From Endomychus coccineus (taxonomy: Eukaryota > Arthropoda > Insecta > Coleoptera > Endomychidae): a stretch of DNA of 64,000 bases. Of the stretch, positions 47,298-57,649 are shown one piece after another. Under the pieces are notes generated by a model. That model was not told the origin of the DNA. It did not search any database and saw only the letters and a program-made list of their open reading frames with translations. A program made the position numbers and the translations under genes. The stretch lies in contig OY294069.1 in NCBI GenBank assembly GCA_958510875.1, positions 176,806,868-176,870,867 on the forward strand. The letters are read 5' to 3'. Every line of letters starts with the position of its first letter. The first letter of the stretch is position 1.

Positions 47298-50170
47298 TGT
47301 TAAAGTACAATTAAAGTTGAATACACGGATATAGTTAGAAAATATATATACTTCAATATGTCTGAGAATGAGATAATTAGATAATCACTAACTAGATGTA
47401 ATAATAAAGACTAACAAAAGCAATTTGTTATTTGTCATAATTTGTTATTGCTATAATTCCAGAAATTGAACTGTTAGATAACTGCTCATGCAAATTCTAT
47501 ATTACACATCTTCAATAATCTATAGTTATTGTTATTGTTATCATTACACTCTAGTCAAATTAGTCACAAAAGCAGCATGAAATTGCATTATTCGATGCCC
47601 AAGTGTATATTAATGTCTCATGAAAAATCCAAGTTTGTGTAGTGGGTGGTTGGGAAAAGCCGCCATTTTACAAATAGGGTGAATTTTTATTTTATAACAT
47701 GTTTACTCATAAAGTTATAAAGAACAACATTACTACTACTAACAAATGATTACTCTCTAGATTGATATATTATAGAGATCTTAGAATATAGGTATTGACA
47801 TTGAGCTCCATAAGGCCAATGTATTTTGTATGCAACCGTTTAAGAAAAATTTCGGGATAAATAATCATAATAATCAACTTTCTCGCACGCTCCGCCCACT
47901 CTATAGACTGCACGTAAATAAATACTGAGCAGAAATCAACGACACAACGCGAACCTGAAAAAATGAGAGAATCGCGCTTCGAGTGGGCGTAGCGTAATCC
48001 TGAGTGTTTTATTTGAACGGTTACAAGAAAAAGCCCACTCAATACCTTTATTCTAAGATCTCTATGGGTTGATAACGATCAAACTTACCGCTGGTAAAAG
48101 TTTACCTATGGCGGAGGCAAACAATCATCGATTGAGAAACTTCGCTACTTGACGTTTACAAAATCATCGACTAAGAGTACACCACGGTCGTATTTACAGG
48201 TCTGGAAACTCTATGTTTGACATGAGTCTCTTACATGTCGCCAAACTCGTAGTCCCTCGCTCAGTCACCAGCTAGCGCATGGATCGAAGTATGTTGTCAG
48301 AATTAGGCGCCATATCGTTCAAACACGGTCGTATACATAGTCAAATACTTTGACTATGGTCGTATACGTGCCAGAGAACATCCCTCGACTCATGCGCCAC
48401 CCTTTTGGTACTATGCAACAGATGACGCTTAGCGGACTCACTTCTCACATAGGAAACAGCCTCGAGTTCCCAGACCGGTATATTCGACCGTGCCTAAGAC
48501 TAATATATATTTGCCTTTTATATTTATATCTCTGTTTATAATAGTGTCAGATTTTATCGATGTAACTTGATTTGATTTTACTGAACATGAGTAAGTAAGT
48601 TACAGAGTTCAGTGATTCAATTGAACACAGAAAAGTAATACATTGGAGTTTCAGGTCTATGTCGTAACGTAATAATTATTTCAAGTACAGGATAGCTGGG
48701 TATCAAGCTTCTGTATTTTTCTTATCTCACTACTTTTAAATCAAACAAATTAAATCAATGAAGTCAACGAAAAAAGCAGTTTGGTGATTACTAAGAATCG
48801 AAGCAATTCCACCTGCTTCACAGGCGTAGATAAAAATCTGAATAACATATAGTGTTATAACTCTTCATTAACGTACTTGCGTGATGCTCAACTCGTGCTA
48901 CGCAAATTTCGCATGTACGCGTTAATAAAACTAATATCCCACTTATATCGCAACGCAGGTAATTATTCTTCTTATTTCCAAAGGAAATGAAGACTTATTT
49001 GTGGGCGTGATGGGTGGGGTAGATACTATATTTCTTCGATGTACTTTTTAAATTATTTCTGCGCGGGTTAAAATGTACTTTGGTTCTGTGATCCGTTATA
49101 AATAAAACTAATGGAAATATCACAAAGAACGTTAGGAAGCTCTCGTTTAATAATAATATATGCACACGTTATTTTGACTTTCAGTTTCGGAATGAGAGAA
49201 TCGGATTTTTTTTAAATAAAACGAACGTTATTAGAAAAGTCAAAATTTCCACGGAAAATTTGGCAGACAGTAAGCCTTAAAGAAGAAATGTAATAGCTCT
49301 TCGATATATTCAGGGATAAAACTAAGTATAAAAATTAAAATTATGAAAAATTCTTGGTAAACCATGAAATTTTCACTTCGATATCGGCGTCAAACGTGTC
49401 AATAAATATATCATGGTTTCGGCGTTTGCCCAAGTGTTACATTTTAACTATCGGTAGTTGGAGATTTAAACTCAAACTGAAGTGGGCTTTAGTTATTACT
49501 CCTAGTTTTGAGAATGCCACAAGATAGTGAAACAGTTTGTAAGCATTATGTTCGTGTAAATTTGAATTTAATTGCGGAAGAAATAAATGATTTGATTCGT
49601 GTCAATAAATTACGATTTTACTTACCACTTTTGTTACCCAGTTTTCAACAATACCAGAAACTAAAACACTACCAGACGTTGCTACCAAGACGAGGGAATA
49701 GATAAAAACGAATTTATAGAAATATATTTATTTATTTTTAATTAATTTAATTTCCCTATAGTTTAAAAAATCAATTGTAAGGTAGATTGTACAATACTAA
49801 AAATATACATCGAATAAAGTAATAAATAACTAAAGCACACAAATATTTTTTACACAAGTAATTTTACGTTGACTTTTAAAACCAATAAAATCATAACTTC
49901 AAATTATTTTTTTAGTAAGAATAGTACAATCTTAGACAATTTTATTTATGACCTTGGGAATTATCAATTATAAGTATAAATCAATAAAATCCATCTATAA
50001 GTACATATTTACATAAACTTGGTATATTGAGCAGTCAATTTATTGTCGGTTAGTAAGAATCACATTTTGTTTCTTATGAATCATACTGGCGAACATTTTC
50101 AGATTATTATTCGAGTGGAACCGTCAAAAATTGATTCGTTGGTTTCCATTTCCGCGACTATTTACGTTTT
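47298..50170. other. No recognised gene
   Basis: AT-rich. A 10-bp-arm hairpin lies at 48336-48358 (CATAGTCAAA and its inverse). A small frame at 49514-49705 (MPQDSETVCKHYVRVNLNLI) is unrecognised and may be chance. Confidence 0.4.
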
Positions 50171-50176
50171 AAAAAT

Positions 50177-50683
50177 TGGCGCCCAACGTGGGGCCAATGA
50201 TGAAACCCTCGCTCAATTGCGTTCCCACAAATAAATTCCAATTTCGCCAGCATACATCATTACTAATGTCAATGGATAAATGCAAAAGATACTCTCGTCG
50301 CTATTTTCATGATTTACGAAGATTTTAATTCCTCTATGTTGTCTCTTCTTCTAAATAATGAAGTGTTGAATGACTCATCATCTTGAAATATTCCTGTTCA
50401 TTATGGATTAAACAAATACTTCGATTTTTGAATACTTGGAAGCAATCTAGTGTGATTTACAACTCTAAACATAAATATATCTACAATTTGAATTTGTAGA
50501 AATTCTTCGAGTCAAGAACACGTGAAATAAATGGTTTCTAAATATTGATATACGCCGTGATACTCTTTCATTAATGGGCGCCCAAAGTGAGACCTAAGTG
50601 ACTATTTAACAGATATTTTATATTTCGATAAAGGCGCCCAACGTAGAGGTCTGAAAGGCTTCCATTGGCGCCCAACGTAGGGT
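50177..50683 (+). repeat. Four primer-binding-site-like motifs
   Basis: TGGCGCCCAACGTGGGGC at 50177-50194 is the exact complement of the 3' 18 nt of a tRNA-Lys (CTT type, including CCA). Variants lie at 50576-50593, 50632-50649 and 50666-50683; the last two are followed by the shared GTCTGAAAG. No LTR, gag or pol sequence was recognised beside them. Further copies lie at 51697, 52822 and 54251. Confidence 0.7.
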
Positions 50684-51137
50684 CTGAAAGCAAAGCATTT
50701 TGTTCAAACGCCAGTAAAAATTTTTCGAAAATCGTACGTCAATTTTGCGACGAGAGTGTAATGTGTTACGTAGATGAAATTCTAAATTGGGCAGTTATTC
50801 ATGTCACAGCCACGATGGTAAGATTATCAAAACCTTACAATAAGTCCCAGTGAATCACGTCGGAAGATTTTGATATTCTAGGTTTATTTTCGAGAATATA
50901 TTTGATGGCATGAAAATAAATTTCAAGGTTTAAAAAAAATATGAAATCATCAACGTTTCAGGCTGAATCTCTCTCACAAGCGTTGCACGATGGAACTTTA
51001 TTTGTTGAAATGGATTGCTTTAAAAACAGAGTAAACAAACTGTGAAATGTCGACAATTCATATAAAACAGTAAAAAAAGATAAAAAACCTCGAATAGCAA
51101 AAAACCATTTTGGTTACCACTGTACACATTCGTTTCG

Positions 51138-53174
51138 TTAAACCACTGAATTATCTTTCGCATAATCCTTATCTCCATATTTAATATCGGAAAATTTCAT
51201 ATCTCTATTAATATTCTTATCTACATTACAGCTTTGCGAGCAACATTGCGGCGCCACATTTTTTTCGATATCTAACATCCCCGACTCGAGATAGTCCTGC
51301 AAGTTATCACAATGTATCTGATTTAGTTTGGCGTTTGTGTCGTTCTTCCTCTCGTGCTGATAGTTGGTAACTTCGTTTTGAACGAGAAGCGGCACTTGAT
51401 GGATCCGTTGTAAATCTGCCATGTGGTGCCTGTAGATGTGGTTTGTGGGCGAGTATTGTTTTCTGAATGAATTGTCGTAGGTATTGTCGAAAACATACTT
51501 TTCACAACTGCTTCCTGGAGAAGCAATTTGATGTACGTACATGGAATGCCTGAAAACAATGAAAAAACTTAAAATTTTACAGTCAAATTGATTTATTGGA
51601 TGAACTTGTATAAGGTACATTATACATTTTGCCCATTTGCAAATTAATCAATTGTCCTTAATTTCTATAAATGTATTCATAAGCATTGAAAGATATTGGC
51701 GCCCAACGTGTGGCTAGAACAAATTCTACGAAAAACAAAAAAATACACATTCTACAACTTGGCCTCAAAATGTAATGTATTGCCCTCAATTTGGATAAAT
51801 TATTTCAAACATAACGACAAGTCATCATAGAGCTGATTCGATTCTGCAAAACGACTGCATTAGAGGACTAATTTCGTGATTTGTTCTACACATTAACTAA
51901 CATTCCACCCAATATTAATAAATTTTAGTCTAAATGTGATTTTAATCAAGAACAATGCTTGAACGTTAACATTTGTAAAAGTTAATTAATTTAAATATTC
52001 TGAATTCACTTTTATCAAATTCAAGGATAAGTTAAATGCGGGTTTAATTGATGATATTTTCTACTGGAGAAATAGTTTTAAATCATTTATAAGATGTACT
52101 TACCCTAATTTATTATTCGGAGAGTTTTGTCGTTCGTTCCGAAGTATTTTAATCGCCAGAGCGATTAAAACAAAAAGAATAACAGCTCCACAGATAGGAA
52201 CAGCGATGGTGGCCGCTCTAAACCATACTTCAGAATTGGTGTAGCCCGCAATAGGTTCTAGATTAGTCGTAACCTCCACTCGATCACTTTCACCTCCTGA
52301 AACAAATAAAGACAAAATTGTCATTTTGTTCTATAATATAGATTCGGATGAAACTGCGTTGAAAAACGTTTCTAGGGATGAGAAATTCTATTTGCCAGTT
52401 ACTTTTAATCTTGGACAACGACTAACAGTGTTCAGTTTTTCAAAAACTTGAATTTTGGTCGTCCTATAGTTTGTTCCCATGTTTGGGATGGATTATGTAT
52501 CGAAAATTGGCATCAGAAAAGAACTCATTATGAAATGAAAATAGAAAGAAAATATCTGTGCAAATTAGAAACTTATTTAATTCTAGGTTCAAAAGTAAAG
52601 CTATCATGCTTCATTGTAACTACGACTTCATGTTTATTAAAATGATTGGAAAGAAACTGGTTACATATTAGACCTTATTCTCATGGGCGCGTAGCGCTGT
52701 TCTTTCAAATTGTAGTAACGTTGAAACTTTTGTAGAAAAATTTAGATCAAACGGTATGAATAATAGCATTCTGAATAGAATGGGACTTGAAATCTCGCGT
52801 GTGTGCAACATGCGTTGTTAAAGGCGCCCAACGTGGGGCATAAGAACTTTGGATTAGAACCTTTCCAGTTTGGATGAACATTGCGAAGTAAGGGAAGAGG
52901 CTTTGAGAAGCAAGGTCCTTCTATGAACGAGTGATTTGGATTTTGCTATTAATAATTACTACCGCTTTTGTAAATCATCATAAATAGGTTCATGGTTAGA
53001 ATAGATAAACGATACATACCTAATAAAGTGTTGTTGATTAAATTCTTCGTTTGAGGACTGTCCACGTGGTTACACAAGTCGTGGTAACAACAATGTACGA
53101 CGTTCTTTGGATTAATTTTCTCCTTTTGCAAGTTCGTTAAATCCGGACTTTTTCGGCATCTCTTCCGTTGGACA
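51138..53174 (-). CDS. BAMBI-like TGF-beta pseudoreceptor, exons 53174-53020, 52296-52104, 51549-51138 (5' partial)
   Basis: BAMBI is a membrane pseudoreceptor that resembles a type I TGF-beta receptor but lacks the kinase, so it dampens BMP/activin signalling. The exon at 53174 encodes the end of the Cys-rich ectodomain (VVHCCYHDLCN, the CCxxDxCN signature). The next has EVWFRAATIAVPICG and a hydrophobic transmembrane helix followed by KILRNERQN, closely matching vertebrate BAMBI (ELWFRAAVIAVPIAG). The last exon is a 136-residue cytoplasmic tail without any kinase motif, ending DNSVV. Splice sites are GT-AG and frames join exactly (introns 723 and 554 bp). The signal peptide and the first Cys-rich part (CYC.....GYMC) were not found and may lie upstream or outside. 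AATAAA is at 51002-50997. Confidence 0.9.
51608..51870 (+). repeat. Dispersed repeat with PBS motif, copy 1 (BAMBI intron)
   Basis: About 260 bp starting TATAAGGTACATTATACA and containing a PBS-like motif at 51697-51714 recur at 54163-54385. It lies in the last BAMBI intron. No coding sequence. Confidence 0.75.
52822..52839 (+). repeat. PBS-like motif in BAMBI intron
   Basis: AGGCGCCCAACGTGGGGC matches 17 of the 18 nt of the tRNA-Lys complement. It is isolated, with no LTR-like sequence beside it. Confidence 0.7.
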
Positions 53175-53179
53175 CTGGA

Positions 53180-54160
53180 ATTAAAACAAAATGAATTAAA
53201 GTTACGAACATAATTCGTTCAACTTTATAATTGCGTTAACTTGAGCTGTAGAAAACGGGACAATTAAAATGCAATACCAAGAATCGTGGTTTTAATGATG
53301 TTCTAAATAATTGAACCGTTATCCGTAGCATTTAATTACTTAGAAGAATGGAGGTTAATTATGGGGAATCGGTTCGATTGCGATAGTAGAGTTAAAAATA
53401 TTCTTTATCTAAGCTAATATACTGCAATCTGTACAGATCGTCGAATTGATTAATGTAAATATAGCACATTGCAGACAATTACTTTTTTTTCAGTAGTTGA
53501 ATGTTTCATTGGCTTGCTACATGGAAAATATGTTGGTTTTGTCTCACAGTAACATCGAAAGGAGAACAAGATGGAACATATTTATTAATTATCTGGTTTC
53601 ATAATTATTAATTAAGTATTCATTAGTGATTGATTTCATTAGACGCCGCATAATACATTGTGCATTGAAACCACAGTCACAATACATAAATCCAATATAC
53701 ATGTATTTTATGCTAATTGGCATATTAACAATAAACAACTGCCACTGGTAATTATTATCAATTAACTAAATTAGATGGAAAAAAGCTAGCTTTGTTAGCC
53801 TCATTCCGTTATTAATACAAATGAACACGATTAAATAGTCATGAAAAAAAATTCCGTATCGTTGAAGCAACCATTATTATGTAAATTCATTCTTGTTTGT
53901 TTTAGTATTTCCACTCACTTGGTGTATAAGTAACGAAGAAGTAATGAACGATAATAATAATATCACTGCATTTATAAATATATCTCTATGATATTTGAGA
54001 AAATCTATTGTATCTTATGAAAATGTTCATTCCTTTTAGGTAGTTGTAACCAGAACAAGACAAAAGCCAATTCTGCTTTTTGGTCAATTTTAGCCCATTT
54101 ATCATTTTTCCTTCAACAATAAGAGCTATTATTATTATTATTATTTAATAATGTGGTGCA
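53180..54160. other. No recognised exon; probable BAMBI intron
   Basis: AT-rich sequence upstream of the first visible BAMBI exon. No minus-strand exon with the CYC or GYMC motifs was seen. Confidence 0.4.
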
Positions 54161-54162
54161 CT

Positions 54163-54385
54163 ATAAGGTACATTATAAATCTTGCCCTCGAAATTTAATC
54201 AACATTGTCCTCAATTTCAATAAAATTTATGCATAAGCATTGACAGATATTGGCACCCAACGTGAGGCTAGAAGAAATTATACGAAAAACAAAAAGTATA
54301 CATTCCTCAACTTCCCCCCAATTTAAATAAATTATAACGACAGGTCATCACAGAGCTGATTCTATTCTGCAAAAGGACGTGTATT
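54163..54385 (+). repeat. Dispersed repeat with PBS motif, copy 2
   Basis: This is the partner of 51608-51870 in the same orientation, with the variant motif TGGCACCCAACGTGAGGC at 54251-54268. The shared sequence extends to GAGCTGATTC and TTCTGCAAAA. Confidence 0.75.
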
Positions 54386-54979
54386 GCAATATTGGAAAAT
54401 TCCGAATTTAACCCCGTACTGCGCACAAATACTATTGACCAATCTTTCCTCCTCAAATAACTAAAATCTCAAGAGACACTATTTATTGCATAGGTAGGAT
54501 CCTAATAAGACGTAGGGACTCGTTCAAAACGCATTATTCGAAATCCGTTGTGAAAGGGATCGATATAATTTGACAGCTCATATAATCACGTGAACAGACA
54601 GCTCAATAAATCCATTGACCATTATCGCAGTTCAGTCTATGACATACCACACATAACCCCAAAACAAAAGACAACAAGTAACTGATACATTGACAGTCGC
54701 ATAATGTCTGTGTCAGACCACACCATAACATGAATATCTCTGTCAATTCAAATAAACTTTCACATGACATAGAATATAATAGTTAGTCTTTCGACGCCTT
54801 TAGCTGTTTGTTCTCATTTTAAATATGCATTCAAGTTTTGAAATTTGGGGATTGGAATCGCGGCGGCGGAGCCAACACCTCAACTCCTACAACTAAAATG
54901 TTTAAAAATAGAATATCACAAAGTAATTCAATCTTTGTAATGGCCATTTAAAAAAAAATAATTTTATACTTGACTACAC

Positions 54980-55430
54980 GAGAGCAAAACCTATAATGTT
55001 CGAAGAACATCGTGTGAGCCAGCAGTGGAATGTAGGGAAAGGTGATAGGCATTCGTATTTTTCTTGAAGATTTGGAGATTATAGGCATAGGGAAAGAGCT
55101 GTAGAGCTCCACAACTTGACTGTTCAATAGAAAAATGAAATCTGGTACAAAGAAGGTAGCAAAGGTTAGTCAAAGTGCAGATAAATGTAGATATATGCAA
55201 TTTTATTAGGTAGAGGAAGGGTCTTCTTTCCTTTTTTTGGAATTGGTTGGACTCTAGCTGTCTTCCAGCTGGAAGGAAACACACCAAATTTGTATGAGAA
55301 CTGGTGTTAATTCAGGCACCCATTCCTTGAGAACGACAGGTGCAATTTCGTCCTTCCCTTGTGGAACCATTATGTTATAAGTAGAGAATTAACCTTTAAA
55401 TCTATGACCTTCTATCATTTCGACGATTTT
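54980..55430 (-). pseudogene. LINE RT fragment
   Basis: Minus-strand reading gives KEWVPELTPVLIQI, then GVFPSSWKTARVQPIPKKGK after a frame change. This matches the N-terminal RT region of jockey/CR1-like LINEs (GVFP..WK.A.V.PIPKKG). A degraded, stop-containing extension reaches about 54990. It is related to the plus-strand fragment at 62570. Confidence 0.65.
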
Positions 55431-55439
55431 GATGCAATT

Positions 55440-56400
55440 GAATTTGCTCCAATAATATTTAGATGCAAAGAAAAACCTGATTACACCGATGAAAGCGAGG
55501 CCTCACCTCGAATAAGTGTTGTAATAAGTTGAATTAAACATGAAATGAAAATAAACAAACAAAAATAAATTATACGGTTAGACTAACTAACAAGTGCTAC
55601 GACGAGTTTTTCTTGTCACACTTCTCATGAATGTTTAACGAGTTTACAGTATTTTTGCTTTATTATAGCAGTGTGTGGTGGCATTTCGTATTTCTTCTAC
55701 GCTGTACCGCATACACTGGAACAGTTACGAATTAATATGGAGTTAAACCGGATGACTTTTTCGAAGACCGGGAAACTTATTAGTTGTAATGGGATTTAGC
55801 AACTCAATTAATTTAATTTATCAACGGTAGTATCGACATTCCTGCATCCCATCTAATACAAATTATATGACAAATAAGAAAGAGCCGATTGAAAAATTAC
55901 GCGCAGTTGCTTGACGTTTTGTCAAGCTGTTTTCTCGTTTACCTCATGGAACTCGCTTCAGTTGGATAGCTCGTTAGTCGCGTAATTTAGTATTATTAAT
56001 ATAGAGTAAATCGGTTCGAGTTATGTCGATTGCCAAGTGTTGTCAAGATAGCTAATAGAGTTCCCAGTAAGCTTGGATACTGACTCATTATAAAGATTTT
56101 TAGATCAAATATTTTCCTATTTACAAGCAAGATATGAGGCTATCTTGGCATCGAGAAATTTTCTCAACGCCTTACAAAAGTATTCCATTATTCAATTGAT
56201 AGAGAAGAGTAGATTATTTTTATTCCATGTATAAACTATTGTTTACATTATGAAAATGATATACTAAGATATAATGAGAGATTTAAAATGTTTGTAAGTA
56301 AATGTAGTTAATAATTTAAGTATATAGAACACAGAATGGACATAACAAATTTGAGTGGACATATGTATGACCTGCCAAACATAATTCTTTTATCGAGTAT
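55440..56400. other. No recognised gene
   Basis: AT-rich intergenic DNA with random short frames. Confidence 0.4.
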
Positions 56401-56469
56401 AATGCATGACTAAGAATTTTTTTTTTTAATATCGAGTTAGAAACATTGAGTGAGCACACTTTTAGCTTC

Positions 56470-56885
56470 TTGGCTAGCTTGTTCATAAATATTTACTGTA
56501 ATAGTTAGCAGAACAGCGACTCGAATTTAATCTTAAGTAGTCAATATGAATATTATGGCAACATCTAGTGTTATAATTATGCAGATTATTATTAAAAACA
56601 TGTGTATCAGACGATATACTCATTAGTGTGCAATTATAAATATATAGTGACGGAAAACTCATCGTTTTGAAATCAATAAAACTGTTTCTAACGTAATCTC
56701 TAAAACGTTTCTTTGTTAAGATTCTCCACACTTTTCTTTGAAGGCAAAAAATTCTTTCCAATTGAGGTGAACTATCCCAGCCTGTCAGGGCACATGACAT
56801 ATGCGACTGAATAAGGGAGAAATATGCCATGCGCATCGCCATATTGGGGTTGTTTTCATATTTTCCGTAGCAGCCAGCCAAGTTT
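56470..56885 (-). pseudogene. LINE C-terminal RT fragment (second family)
   Basis: The minus frame reads RMAYFSLIQSHMSCALTGW, then RIFCLQRKVWRILTKKRFRD and TMSFPSLYIYNCTLMSIS, then HNYNTRCCHNI. This is the C-terminal region following RT in jockey/CR1-like LINEs (SHMSYGI..WG, LQKKA.R.I, LPSL.I, HNTR). It abuts a different LINE family at about 56885-56940, so the continuous reading frame there is a chimera of two elements. Confidence 0.75.
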
Positions 56886-57640
56886 ACCTTTGAATGCTCC
56901 TTAGCCTTCGGATCGGCCCAGTCTGCTGAGTCTTTGGCCACCATACCACCGAGCCATATACTATCATGGATTTAATGACCCTGGTGTATACCATGTGACC
57001 ATTTTTCTGCGTAGGTTGAGGGTTATCGTGCTCGTTTGGATTGGTTTCTGCAGGTGTTGGTTCCATGTCAGCTTGTAATCAAAGATAACTCCCAAGTATT
57101 TTGCCTCTTGTGCAATTGAAATTTCTACCCCATTCAGAACTGGTGACTTTAGTCCTCTCAGTAGTTTCTCTCTAGTAAAGACACCTATAGTGGTTTTAAG
57201 AGGATTTACAGTAAGTTCCTCCTCTTGGCACCTCTTGCTTATTGCTATACTCGCCAGATCGTCGGCATACGTCATTGGATGCTAGGCTTATCAATAGTTC
57301 ATCTACCAGGATAGCCCACAGAAGAGATGATAACACTCCTCCTTGCGGGCATCTCCTACCAGCTCTAGCTGTGACGGTGGTTTCGCCAATTGATGATATG
57401 ATTAGCCTTTTTTCCAAACTGGCGTTTATCCACTGGCACAGGAGGGATGGAACCCCTTTTCTTTTTAGAGCCTTGGTAATAGACTTTGTTGATGCATTGT
57501 TGAAGGCACTCTCGATGTCGACAAACGTCGCCATATCTATCTCTTTATCCTCGAGGGATTTTGTTAGTAGTCTGTTAAGATCATCCAGTGCCAAATCTGT
57601 TGATTTACCTGGCTGATACGCGTATTGGCCTTCCTTGCGG
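56886..57640 (-). pseudogene. LINE RT fragment (RNase H-bearing group)
   Basis: From about 57640 the minus strand reads GQYAYQPGKSTDLALDDLNR, TFVDIESAFNNAS, PSLLCQWINASLEKR, then GRRCPQGGVLSSLLW with VDELL. After a frameshift near 57270, TYADDLASIAISKRC keeps the catalytic YADD. Then come EAKYLGVIFDYKLTWNQHL and SMIVYGSVVWWPK. This covers most of the RT domain. The group is the same as the elements at 17 and 22 kb. One frameshift and the missing ends make it inactive. Confidence 0.85.
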
Positions 57641-57649
57641 GAGTTTGTT

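Noticed and set aside
46309..47303. Several open frames inside the foldback arms
   Set aside because: They lie in inverted-repeat DNA, occur on both strands as mirror images and resemble no protein.
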